Part shown: positions 44,556-53,175 of the stretch, one piece after another | Layout: each line of letters starts with the position of its first letter | How positions within the stretch are numbered: the first letter of the stretch is position 1 | Source: Psychroflexus longus | GTDB taxonomy: Bacteria > Bacteroidota > Bacteroidia > Flavobacteriales > Flavobacteriaceae | Direction: 5' to 3' | Assembly (NCBI RefSeq): GCF_020164595.1 | Contig: NZ_JAIQZE010000003.1 | Location: forward strand, 62,001 to 126,000 | DNA length: 64,000 nucleotides | Position numbers and translations under genes: made by a program | Notes under the pieces: model-generated | What the model was told of the DNA's origin: nothing | What the model saw: the letters and a program-made list of their open reading frames with translations, nothing else | Databases searched by the model: none

Positions 44556-45224
44556 TTAATTAAAGGTGATCAACTTTGATTCTATCTGAACTCCATTGAA
44601 GTCAAATTTTTTAGCTATATATTTTAAAGTCCTAGATGTGTAAAAAAAGACATGTGTTGGATCATTATTGTACCACCAGTCTTTAAAATGATCTTCATCG
44701 TTATCATCTTTCAGAATACTCGTTTTACAGAAAAGCTTGCCAGAAGGCTTAAGTAAACTTCGTAAAAGAGTGAACTCTTTTTTAGGATCAAAAAAATGTT
44801 CCATGACTTCGCAGCAAATGATAAAATCATAGTTCCTGGAAAGATTATCTTCATTGGTCTGAAAAAAGGGATCGTATAAAGCTATTTCTTTAAAACCATC
44901 TTCTTCCAGAACTACCGATGCCACAGGCCCTGTACCACAACCATAGTCAAGTCCTTCTGCAGTTTTTGGGAATTGAGTCTGGATCGCGTTTGTAATTGGA
45001 CTTACAAAGTTTTGGTATCGGGGGTCCTCAACATCGTTATTATGTTCTTCATACCTGGATTTTTCGGAAGAATAATCGATATATTTTTTTGGATGAAGAA
45101 AAACTGAATGACAGGTAACACACTTGTAATAGTCTCTCCCTTTTTTGCCGATAGAACAAAAATAATCCGCTACACTGTTGCATAGCGGACATTTATAATT
45201 TGGTTCTGGTTTGCTTTTGCTCAT
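44556..45224 (-). CDS. Zinc-ribbon SAM-dependent methyltransferase
   Basis: 222 residues from the ATG at 45224. An N-terminal four-Cys zinc ribbon (CPLCN, then CVTC) is followed by a class-I methyltransferase domain: GLDYGCGTGPVA, CEVMEHFFDP and LLKPSGKLFCKT. The start TAATG overlaps the stop of the DUF349 gene by one base, so translation is coupled; an in-frame ATG at 45260 lies inside DUF349 coding sequence and is less likely. The ribbon-plus-methyltransferase layout is seen in small-molecule or sugar methyltransferases. Substrate unknown. Confidence 0.88.
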   Translation of the reverse strand: MSKSKPEPNYKCPLCNSVADYFCSIGKKGRDYYKCVTCHSVFLHPKKYIDYSSEKSRYEEHNNDVEDPRYQNFVSPITNAIQTQFPKTAEGLDYGCGTGPVASVVLEEDGFKEIALYDPFFQTNEDNLSRNYDFIICCEVMEHFFDPKKEFTLLRSLLKPSGKLFCKTSILKDDNDEDHFKDWWYNNDPTHVFFYTSRTLKYIAKKFDFNGVQIESKLITFN

Positions 45225-47329
45225 TAAAGCTCTTTGATTTTCTTCAATTTCGTTTTCCACATTTCCAGATCTTCTTTTAGCTTGTCTATATTGCTATACA
45301 CTTCTTTTACAAGTGGATTATCTCTGTCAGCATCAACTGAGAAGAATTGAAGGTTGTTTTCGAGCTGTTGTAGTTCAGACTTGGTGTCATCTATTTTCTT
45401 TCTAAGAAAAGTTTGCTCTTTGTAGATGCGTTGAGAATCATCTGACTCCTCAAGGTTTTGAAGCCTATTCTGATATTTCATCAATTCTGCATCCGTCTTA
45501 CTGATGTCAATTCTTTTGAAAATTTGGTCTAGTGCTCTGTTAAATTTATTTTCAACATAACGTTTGTTGGTTGGCACCATTCCAACTTCATTCCACTTAG
45601 AAATATAAGATTTTACAAGTGCAATTGTTTTGTCTTCATCATCACTTAGCTCTTCATCTTTGAGCTTTTGGATAAGCTCTCTTTTTTGGTTGAAAGCTTT
45701 CATTTCCTCATTATCTTCATTGTTTTTATTGGCATGAAACCTGTCAAAATAATGATTGCAAGCCGATTTGAACTGCTTCCAGATTTTATCAGAATCCTTT
45801 CTAGGGACGTGCCCAATTTTCTTCCAGTCGTTTTGAATTTTCTTCATTAGTGGAGTAGTGGTCTTGAAATCATCACTATCCTTGTGTTTTTCAGCAATTT
45901 TTATAAGCTCTTTTTTCTTTTCAAGATTTTCATATTGCTCAGCTTTTAGGTCCTTATAAAAATCATTCTTATTCTTATTAAATTCTCGAGTCGCTTTTCT
46001 GAAGGCATCCCAGGTAGCATCCTGCTTTTGTCTTGGAACACTTCCAGCCTTAAAAAAAAGATCTCTCAATTTGTTCACATTCTTGATGCGTTCTTGAGCA
46101 TCTTTATGTTGAGTGATTTTGCTTTCAGTTAACTTCTGAATTTGTTCAATAATCTCCAGCTTAACTTTGAGATTCTCTTCACGCTTCTCATCTAGCTTTT
46201 CAAAATGTGCCTGGCGCTTATCATGTATAAGCCTTGTAGCCTCACTAAATTTCTCCCAAATCTCATCTCTGAACTCCCTGGCTACAGGTCCTAATTCCTC
46301 CTTCCACATTTTGTGTAGCAGTTGCAACTCACGGAAAGCCCTGTTGACATCTTCTTCCTGAGTTAATTCCTCAGCGCGATTGATGATTTTCAACTTTTGA
46401 TCTAAATTATACTTGAAATCCATGTCGCGAAATTCACGGTCCAGGTGCAAGAAATCGTAAAATCGTTCGATGTGGTGGTGGTAATTATTCCAAACTGTAT
46501 TATAATCGCTTCTAGGCACGGAGCCTGCATTTTTCCAACGCTCTTGAAGTTCTTTGAACTGCTTGAAGCTTGAAGTCATACTTTCTCCAGAACCAATCAT
46601 GTTCTTTAACTCTTCAATAATTCCAAGTCTTGTTTTGAGGTTGGTATTGAGGTTCTTTTTTAACTGAGAGTAATACTGATCCCGTTTTTCACGGTAATTA
46701 AAATAGATGGTGTTGAAGTTTTTCTTAACTGGGGAAGAATAATGAAAATCTATAATATTTCCTCCATCAGCAATAAACTCCTCTTTCTTCTCTTCGATAA
46801 TATCATTGAACTTTTTATCAAACTCAATTTTAATATTATTGACATGATCCTTTATGGATTGAACCTTTTCTTTTTTGACAAGACTTTCGAGTTCAAGCAC
46901 AAGCTCATCGAGGGACATTGCATGATAATCCTTCATTTCTATCTCATGCCTTCTGGCAACATCGTGATCTTCACTATCCTCAGCATTGGCCTCATCCACA
47001 TCCTGATCTTTAGCTTCTGAATTTCCATCTTCCGCAAAGTCATCATCAGATTCTACACTCTCTTCACCTTCATTTTTTTCTTCTGAATTTGATGCAGATT
47101 CATTAGTTACTTCTTCATTTATAGGAGTTTTGTGTTCGTCATGTTCAGAAGTTTCCTCAATTGTCTCCGAGATGCTATCTTGTTTGTCTTCTCCTTCTGA
47201 ATTTGCTTCAGTTTCACTAGATGTCTTCTCATCTTTAGAAGTTTCACTAGTATTATTTTCTGAAGCGTCTTCAATCGGTTTTGAGACGTTTTCTTCATTT
47301 AAGTCCTTGGGATCTTTCTGTTCTGACAT
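45224..47329 (-). CDS. DUF349-repeat protein with acidic N-terminus
   Basis: 701 residues from the ATG at 47329. The first ~140 are very acidic and Ser/Glu/Asp-rich (low complexity). The rest is helical with five or so DUF349-type units, recognisable by recurring WK-x-x-G-x-VPR (RWKNAGSVPRSDY, FKAGSVPRQKQDATW, DWKKIGHVPRKDSDKIW, KWNEVGMVPTNKRYV). The C-terminus is a coiled coil ending in a Lys-rich tail. No signal peptide. Function is unknown. It is translationally coupled to the methyltransferase downstream. Confidence 0.9.
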   Translation of the reverse strand: MSEQKDPKDLNEENVSKPIEDASENNTSETSKDEKTSSETEANSEGEDKQDSISETIEETSEHDEHKTPINEEVTNESASNSEEKNEGEESVESDDDFAEDGNSEAKDQDVDEANAEDSEDHDVARRHEIEMKDYHAMSLDELVLELESLVKKEKVQSIKDHVNNIKIEFDKKFNDIIEEKKEEFIADGGNIIDFHYSSPVKKNFNTIYFNYREKRDQYYSQLKKNLNTNLKTRLGIIEELKNMIGSGESMTSSFKQFKELQERWKNAGSVPRSDYNTVWNNYHHHIERFYDFLHLDREFRDMDFKYNLDQKLKIINRAEELTQEEDVNRAFRELQLLHKMWKEELGPVAREFRDEIWEKFSEATRLIHDKRQAHFEKLDEKREENLKVKLEIIEQIQKLTESKITQHKDAQERIKNVNKLRDLFFKAGSVPRQKQDATWDAFRKATREFNKNKNDFYKDLKAEQYENLEKKKELIKIAEKHKDSDDFKTTTPLMKKIQNDWKKIGHVPRKDSDKIWKQFKSACNHYFDRFHANKNNEDNEEMKAFNQKRELIQKLKDEELSDDEDKTIALVKSYISKWNEVGMVPTNKRYVENKFNRALDQIFKRIDISKTDAELMKYQNRLQNLEESDDSQRIYKEQTFLRKKIDDTKSELQQLENNLQFFSVDADRDNPLVKEVYSNIDKLKEDLEMWKTKLKKIKEL

Positions 47330-47390
47330 GTCTTTCAATGTTAAGGTTCGTAATATCGTTGAAATATAATAACTACTCAGCTACCTCACA

Positions 47391-47408
47391 AAATTTTGAT
47401 CAAAATTT
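47391..47408. promoter_or_regulatory. 18-bp perfect palindrome in a divergent intergenic region
   Basis: AAATTTTGATCAAAATTT reads the same on both strands. It lies between the DUF349 gene and the outer-membrane barrel gene (start 47511), where operators are expected. No regulator is assigned. Confidence 0.45.
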
Positions 47409-47510
47409 GCTTATAAATCGGCTTATACTGTGTTAACTCAACTTTAACGACAGCGGATTAAACTGAATTCACTTCATTAAGTCCTAAGACTAAATTTAAA
47501 ACTAAATATA

Positions 47511-49961
47511 GTGTACAAAAAGATAATGATCATACTTATGTTTCTTCCTATCGTTGGATTTGCACAGAAGTATGAGTTAACCGGAAAAGTTATAGATAAA
47601 TCAATGGATTTTCCTTTGGAATATGCTTCAATTTCAGCAAAAAGCATTGAAGATGGAAGTATCGTCAATGGAGGAGTCACCAACCAGCAAGGTGTATTCT
47701 CTATCCAATTGGAAAAAGGTACTTACAATCTAGAAATTGAATATATTTCTTTTGAAATCAAAAAGATTAATAATTTCACTATAAATAAAGATACAGATTT
47801 AGGGACAATTGGTCTTGGAGCTAAAGCAGGTGAGCTGGATGAAGTTACTGTTGTAGCAGAAACTACTCAGGTAGAAGTCAGGCTTGACAAAAAAATCTAC
47901 AATGTCGGTAAAGACCTTACCACTTCCGGAGGTACAGTAGGAGACGCCTTAGGTAACGTCCCTTCAGTTACAGTAGATATAGATGGTGCTATAAGTTTAA
48001 GAGGAAATGAAAATGTAAGAATTCTTATCAATGGAAAACCATCTTCAATTGCGGGTTTTGGTGACCAGGATATTTTTCAGCAACTACCTGCTGATGCTAT
48101 AGAATCGGTTGAAGTGATTACAAGTCCTTCTGCTAGATATGACGCTGAAGGTACTGCAGGAATTATAAATATTATATTAAAAAGGGAGAATACACTTGGA
48201 TTTAATGGTTCTGTACGAGGAACTTTGGGAGATCCAACTAACTCTGGAGCTTTTCTGGATTTAAACTTGAGGACCGATAATTTTAATGTATTTACAAGTC
48301 TTGGTTACACCGATAGAACAAGACCAGGTAACGCGTTTACTGATACGAGATATACTGGTAATTCAAGTTTTGATAGAATTATCGAGGATAGAGAATTTGA
48401 CAGAACTGGTCAAAATTTCAATGTTAATGCGGGTGTCGAGTATTTTATTGATGACATGTCCTCGATTACTGCAAGCTTTTTTACAAGGTTAGGAGATGAT
48501 CGAGATATTTCAACCAATATCAATAGAAGATTCGATCAAGGCATTGAAAATAGTACAACCGAAAGAATTGAAACTGAATTGGAAGATGATGAACGTTTTC
48601 AATACGCCTTAAATTATGAAAAGCGGTTTGATGAGGAAAACAGAGATCATAAGTTAACTGCAGATTTACAATATTCCAATAGTGATGAAACTAAAACCGC
48701 TTTAATTAATGAAAATCAAACAATCCCTGTAGATTCACTAGTAGCTTTTCAAGATAATCTTGAAACTGAATTTGAAGAAAGTTTTTTAATTCAGGCAGAT
48801 TATGTTTTGCCTATAGGTGATGCTCAGTTTGAAGCTGGATTTAGAGGAGAGTATGAAGATCAATCTCAAGGATTTTTGGTTCAGAGACAAGATCTTGAAA
48901 CCGGAAATCTATTGACAGATGAATTTGTTTCCAGTGATTTCAACTTTCAGCAGAATGTTACTGCTGTTTATACTCAATATGGTGATAAAATGGGTAAGTT
49001 CTCATACCTGTTAGGATTGAGATATGAAAATACTCAATTGAAAGGAAACACATTACCGCTAGTACCAGAAAACTTTGATAGAAACTTTGATTTTGACAAA
49101 AATTTTGATGGACTTTTCCCAACAGTTAATTTGGTTTACGAATTAGGAGAAGACGAAAATGTTACTTTAGGTTATAACCGAAGAATTAATAGACCACGAA
49201 GCTGGTTCTTGAATCCTTTTCCATCACAATCCAGTAGAATAAATGTTTTTCAGGGAAATCCGGATTTAGATCCATCATTTGCGAGTGCTTTTGATTTAGG
49301 ATACTTAAAACGCTGGGAAAAATTAACCTTAACCAGCTCCGTATATTTTCAAAGAGAAACTGATGCTTTTGAGCGTGTGGAAAGAGATACTGGACGAGTA
49401 ACTGAAGAAGATGGTATTCCTATTATAGAAAACATACCTATTAACCTTGCTACTGAAGAGAGATATGGGGCAGAAGTTGGTATTCTATATAACCCGGCTA
49501 AATGGCTAAGGACTAATTTAAGTTTCAACTATTTTAGATTTGAAACAGAAGGCGCATTTGAGGGAATTGAATATGGAGCTACCAACGAAAGTTATTTTGG
49601 AAGATTTAGTTCAAACATTATTTTACCCTGGAAAATACAATGGCAGACTAATGCTTTTTACAGAGGTCCTAGACAAAATGCACAGACTGAAACAGATCCT
49701 ATTGCTTCAGTAGATTTAGGTTTTAGTAAAGACTTTCTGGAAGATGATAACTTAACTGTTTCTTTTAATGTCAGAGATTTATTTAACTCTAGAAAAAGAG
49801 ACCAATTTACAATTACAGAAAACTTCACTTCCAATAGTTCATCTCAGTGGAGAGTAAGACAGTTTACTGCAACAGTAGTATATAGATTTAATCAACAAAA
49901 AAGAGATCAAAGAAGAGGCGGTGGCGATGATTACGATGACGGAGAATTTGGAGCTCAGTAA
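47511..49961 (+). CDS. Outer-membrane beta-barrel protein of the TonB-dependent receptor type
   Basis: 816-residue outer-membrane protein. A signal peptide (about 1-18, IVGFAQ) is followed by a carboxypeptidase-regulatory-like sandwich (about 20-100) and a plug-like domain (NVRILINGKPSSIAGFGDQD, ADAIESVEVITSPSARYDAEGTAGIINIILKRE, about 160-225). A barrel of the OMP_b-brl_3 type follows, down to the final strand. A C-terminal GGGDDYDDGEFG tail is unusual. Start: GTG at 47511, or ATG at 47526 which still leaves a signal peptide. Ligand unknown; no SusD partner is next to it. Confidence 0.9.
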   Translation: MYKKIMIILMFLPIVGFAQKYELTGKVIDKSMDFPLEYASISAKSIEDGSIVNGGVTNQQGVFSIQLEKGTYNLEIEYISFEIKKINNFTINKDTDLGTIGLGAKAGELDEVTVVAETTQVEVRLDKKIYNVGKDLTTSGGTVGDALGNVPSVTVDIDGAISLRGNENVRILINGKPSSIAGFGDQDIFQQLPADAIESVEVITSPSARYDAEGTAGIINIILKRENTLGFNGSVRGTLGDPTNSGAFLDLNLRTDNFNVFTSLGYTDRTRPGNAFTDTRYTGNSSFDRIIEDREFDRTGQNFNVNAGVEYFIDDMSSITASFFTRLGDDRDISTNINRRFDQGIENSTTERIETELEDDERFQYALNYEKRFDEENRDHKLTADLQYSNSDETKTALINENQTIPVDSLVAFQDNLETEFEESFLIQADYVLPIGDAQFEAGFRGEYEDQSQGFLVQRQDLETGNLLTDEFVSSDFNFQQNVTAVYTQYGDKMGKFSYLLGLRYENTQLKGNTLPLVPENFDRNFDFDKNFDGLFPTVNLVYELGEDENVTLGYNRRINRPRSWFLNPFPSQSSRINVFQGNPDLDPSFASAFDLGYLKRWEKLTLTSSVYFQRETDAFERVERDTGRVTEEDGIPIIENIPINLATEERYGAEVGILYNPAKWLRTNLSFNYFRFETEGAFEGIEYGATNESYFGRFSSNIILPWKIQWQTNAFYRGPRQNAQTETDPIASVDLGFSKDFLEDDNLTVSFNVRDLFNSRKRDQFTITENFTSNSSSQWRVRQFTATVVYRFNQQKRDQRRGGGDDYDDGEFGAQ

Positions 49962-49980
49962 GGGGATGTAAAGAATATTT

Positions 49981-50027
49981 AAAATAAAAAAGGGCTGTAA
50001 TCAAAGATTACAGCCCTTTTTTATTTT
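49981..50027. terminator. Terminator between the barrel gene and a small membrane-protein gene
   Basis: Perfect 22-bp inverted repeat (49981-50002 and 50006-50027), loop AAA, A/T runs at both ends. It serves two convergent genes. Confidence 0.9.
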
Positions 50028-50041
50028 AAATATAATATGGT

Positions 50042-50209
50042 TTAGTCGTCTTTCTTTTTCTTACCGTCCTTGATTTCTTTTAAACGTTCAATTAAAGAAC
50101 CCCCAATCCAATAAGGGATGATTGCAGTTAAAAAAATCAATAACCAAAAACCAATGGTTAAGATGAGTAAGAAAAGTAAAAACCCTAAATATTGATCAAA
50201 TTCGAACAT
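50042..50209 (-). CDS. Small one- or two-helix membrane protein (55 residues)
   Basis: ATG at 50209, stop at 50042, 55 residues. The sequence opens MFEFDQYLGF, has a hydrophobic stretch LLFLLILTIGFWLLIFLTA (about 11-29), then IIPYWIGGSLIERLKE and a Lys/Asp tail (DGKKKKDD). A strong shared terminator lies directly after its stop, which supports it as a real transcription unit. Function unknown. Confidence 0.65.
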   Translation of the reverse strand: MFEFDQYLGFLLFLLILTIGFWLLIFLTAIIPYWIGGSLIERLKEIKDGKKKKDD

Positions 50210-50322
50210 CAGATTAAATTTTGTTTCTGCAAAGATAATTAAACAATGAAATACAAGCTCCTATTTCTTTAAAATAATTCTTTAGAAAGTTGACTTTAAA
50301 GTTTACTCAATTTAATATTTCT

Positions 50323-50330
50323 TAAATTTG
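50323..50330 (+). promoter_or_regulatory. Candidate -7 element of fumC
   Basis: TAAATTTG matches TAnnTTTG and lies 19 bases before the fumC ATG. A TTG at 50290-50292 is 30 bases upstream of it, too far for the usual spacing, so only the -7 half is supported. Confidence 0.45.
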
Positions 50331-50349
50331 ACAAACAAAAAATCATACT

Positions 50350-51741
50350 ATGTCCTACAGAATAGAAAAAGATACTATAGGTGACGTTCAAGTCCCTGCT
50401 GATAAACTTTGGGCAGCTCAAACCGAGCGCTCAAGAAACAATTTTAAAATCGGACCACAGGCTTCTATGCCATTAGAAATCATCTATGGATTTGCATACC
50501 TTAAAAAAGCTGCTGCATTTACTAATGCTGAGTTAGGAGTTTTAGAAGTTGAAAAAAGAGATCTCATCGCTCAAGTTTGTGATGAAATCCTAGAAGGTAA
50601 ACACGACGATCAGTTTCCATTAGTGATCTGGCAAACAGGATCCGGGACTCAGAGTAATATGAATGTCAATGAAGTAATTTCAAATAGAATTCACCAATTG
50701 CAAGGCCATAAATTGGGAAAAGGCAACAAATTCGTATCACCCAATGATGATGTTAACAAATCTCAATCGTCCAATGATACATTCCCAACCGGAATGCATA
50801 TTGCGATTTACAAAAAAATCGTAGAAGTTACCATTCCTGGAGTTTCACAACTTAGAGATCAACTTCAGAGTAAAGCGGAAGCTTTTAAAGATGTAGTGAA
50901 AATAGGAAGAACACATTTCATGGATGCGACTCCATTAACTTTGGGTCAGGAATTTAGCGGATATGTATCCCAATTGAATCACGGACTTAGAGCTTTAGAA
51001 AATACGTTACCTCACCTTCAAGAGTTAGCTCTGGGTGGAACTGCAGTGGGAACAGGCCTCAATACTCCAGAAGGTTATGCAGATAAAGTTGCACAATTCA
51101 TTTCAGATTTTACGAATCTTCCTTTCGTCTCTGCAGAAAATAAATTTGAAGCTCTTGCTGCTCATGATTCACTAGTAGAGACTCATGGTGCCTTAAAGCA
51201 ACTAGCTGTATCATTGAATAAAATTGGTAACGATATCAGAATGCTCTCTTCTGGACCACGAAGTGGAATTGGTGAAATCACCATTCCAGCCAACGAACCA
51301 GGTTCGTCAATCATGCCTGGAAAAGTCAATCCGACCCAGTGTGAAGCTTTAACCATGGTTTGCGCTCAGGTTATGGGAAATGATGTTGCGATTGGAGTAG
51401 GAGGTATGCAGGGTCAGTTTGAGCTGAATGTGTTCAAACCTGTGATGGCTGCTAACGTTTTGCAATCTGCAGAATTGATTGGTGATGCCTGTGTTTCTTT
51501 TGATGAAAATTGTGCTGCTGGAATCGAGCCAAATCAAGAGCGTATTGATGAATTGTTGAGAAATTCATTGATGTTGGTTACTGCTCTTAATACTAAAATC
51601 GGTTATTATAAAGCAGCTGAAATTGCCAACACTGCTCATAAAAATGGAACCACTTTAAGGGAAGAAGCAGTTAGGTTAGGTTATACTACTGAAGAAGAAT
51701 TTGATAAATGGGTTAGGCCAGAAGACATGACGAATTCTTAA
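50350..51741 (+). CDS. fumC: Class II fumarate hydratase
   Basis: Iron-independent fumarase of the citric acid cycle, interconverting fumarate and malate. 463 residues, normal length. The superfamily signature [13 protein letters not shown] is intact, with [29 protein letters not shown] and [16 protein letters not shown] for substrate binding. Cytoplasmic. Monocistronic, with a terminator after the stop. Confidence 0.97.
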   Translation: MSYRIEKDTIGDVQVPADKLWAAQTERSRNNFKIGPQASMPLEIIYGFAYLKKAAAFTNAELGVLEVEKRDLIAQVCDEILEGKHDDQFPLVIWQTGSGTQSNMNVNEVISNRIHQLQGHKLGKGNKFVSPNDDVNKSQSSNDTFPTGMHIAIYKKIVEVTIPGVSQLRDQLQSKAEAFKDVVKIGRTHFMDATPLTLGQEFSGYVSQLNHGLRALENTLPHLQELALGGTAVGTGLNTPEGYADKVAQFISDFTNLPFVSAENKFEALAAHDSLVETHGALKQLAVSLNKIGNDIRMLSSGPRSGIGEITIPANEPGSSIMPGKVNPTQCEALTMVCAQVMGNDVAIGVGGMQGQFELNVFKPVMAANVLQSAELIGDACVSFDENCAAGIEPNQERIDELLRNSLMLVTALNTKIGYYKAAEIANTAHKNGTTLREEAVRLGYTTEEEFDKWVRPEDMTNS

Positions 51742-51760
51742 TTGAGATATAAACAATCTT

Positions 51761-51796
51761 AAAAAGCTGGTTCGAAATACTTCAAACCAGCTTTTT
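51761..51796. terminator. Terminator between fumC and the PCIF1-like gene
   Basis: AAAAAGCTGGTT pairs with AACCAGCTTTTT. Inner GAA/TTC pairs continue the stem after one C-A mismatch. Both strands end in a T run, so it serves both convergent genes. Confidence 0.85.
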
Positions 51797-52775
51797 ATTT
51801 GGAGTACCCCTCTAAAATAGCTTTAGCAGAGAAATTATCAAGCTTGCCATATCTGTGAATGCAAACATTAACGGGTAAAGGTTTTAGGACTCCTTCCAAA
51901 CCCTCATAATAATGAATATCTTTTTTTAAAGTCACTGTTTCGTCAGGTTTATTTTTTGGCGTGTGACTTTCTGGAATAATGAGTAAAAAGCTTAGGTTTT
52001 TATATTTAGCCAGCCATTCTTTTAGAATGCTGTCAACTTTAGACATGATTTCAGTTGTAAATGGAGGATCCAGGCACCAGTGGCCAGGATTTTCAGGCTG
52101 GCTCAAACGGAAATAACTCCCTGCACTACCAAAAATTTCATCAGTATCTTTAAATAAACTGTAGAACTGTGCATTTTCCTTGCCCAATAACCTGGCGTTA
52201 AAAGGCGAAGCAAAGCCTTCATTTTTGATGCCCCAGTTATAGAACATATCATACACCTTTTGTGGTGGTCCGATATGTCGCGTTTCAGCATAAATCGAAC
52301 CGTATCTTAAAGCTGAACTCAAAATGGCATTAGTTGCTATAGCCTCACCAGATTTAGACTTTACATAATTGTAAGCTTTGTCGATATACTGGTTGCGTTT
52401 TAATTTGAAATTACCGATTTTAAATAGATTGGAATCAACTTTAGCTTCGTTAGGAATTTCAATAGTTTCAAAGTAAGTTTTTGAAGCATCCTGAATCAAT
52501 TGAAAACAATGTTGGGTTTCAATTTCAGTCAGAATTAAATTCGCATATCCAAATCCTGATTTTATAGAATCATAGTCAACTTTCAGAAATAAATCCTGAC
52601 CATACATTTCATGACTTGGCTGTAAATTCATCAGTGTGTTTTCAAGTCCAGCTTTTACTTCTGCTTTATTTCCTTTCACTGATAAATACTGAAAAACATC
52701 TTCAAGTATTTTTTGGCTCAACGCCCAATGTTGGTATTCATCTTTTACTTCTGAATTTATCTCAACTGAATTCAT
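51795..52775 (-). CDS. PCIF1/CAPAM-like adenine N6-methyltransferase homologue
   Basis: 326 residues with no signal peptide. The C-terminal half carries, in the right order, the motifs of human PCIF1 (the cap-adjacent m6Am methyltransferase): GFASPFNARLL (187-197), DTDEIFGSAGSYF (210-222), the catalytic tetrad DPPF (236-239; NPPF in PCIF1), a hydrophobic strand FLLIIPES (263-270; FIVFIPEW in PCIF1) and HYY (288-290). The N-terminal WW domain of PCIF1 is absent. DPPF/NPPF tetrads bind the target adenine in N6-methyltransferases. Bacterial mRNA lacks an m7G cap, so the substrate is open: RNA, DNA or protein. It lies 58 bases after an ArsC-like gene and prfB on the same strand. Confidence 0.75.
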   Translation of the reverse strand: MNSVEINSEVKDEYQHWALSQKILEDVFQYLSVKGNKAEVKAGLENTLMNLQPSHEMYGQDLFLKVDYDSIKSGFGYANLILTEIETQHCFQLIQDASKTYFETIEIPNEAKVDSNLFKIGNFKLKRNQYIDKAYNYVKSKSGEAIATNAILSSALRYGSIYAETRHIGPPQKVYDMFYNWGIKNEGFASPFNARLLGKENAQFYSLFKDTDEIFGSAGSYFRLSQPENPGHWCLDPPFTTEIMSKVDSILKEWLAKYKNLSFLLIIPESHTPKNKPDETVTLKKDIHYYEGLEGVLKPLPVNVCIHRYGKLDNFSAKAILEGYSK

Positions 52776-52833
52776 GCTTTGTTTTTAAAGTTCAATTTAC
52801 GAAGACCTACACTCTACGTGCTTTCAATATTTA

Positions 52834-53175
52834 TTAAAGAATCCTTTTAATATCCTCAGGAGGTCTCCCGATGACAGCTTTATCGCCATTGATAACTATT
52901 GGACGCTCAATCAATTTTGGATATTCAAGTATGGCATCTATTACTTCTGCATCAGAAAGGGATTTGCCTTTGAAGTTCTCTTTCCAAATTTTTTCCTGAG
53001 TCCTCACCAGATCCATTGGTGAGATATTGAGTTTATTCAGAATAGAGGAAATCTCTTCTTTGGAAGGAACTTCTTCTAAATACTTAACAATTTCAAACTC
53101 GTTTCCAGAAGCTTCCAAAATAGCTAAGCCTTCTCTGGATTTTTTACATCTTGGGTTATGGTATATTGTAATCAT
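52834..53175 (-). CDS. arsC: ArsC/Spx-family thioredoxin-fold protein
   Basis: 113 residues of the ArsC (glutaredoxin-dependent arsenate reductase) family. The active-site Cys10 lies in YHNPRCKKSR, and the C-terminal part has RPIVINGDKAVIGRPPEDI. There are no other ars genes around, so a YfgD-like housekeeping role is as likely as arsenate reduction. Its ATG overlaps the prfB stop as ATGA, meaning translational coupling to release factor 2. Confidence 0.88.
   Translation of the reverse strand: MITIYHNPRCKKSREGLAILEASGNEFEIVKYLEEVPSKEEISSILNKLNISPMDLVRTQEKIWKENFKGKSLSDAEVIDAILEYPKLIERPIVINGDKAVIGRPPEDIKRIL

Noticed and set aside
52834-53175. Arsenic resistance operon
   Set aside because: Only an ArsC-family gene is present; no arsR, arsB/acr3 or arsM nearby.
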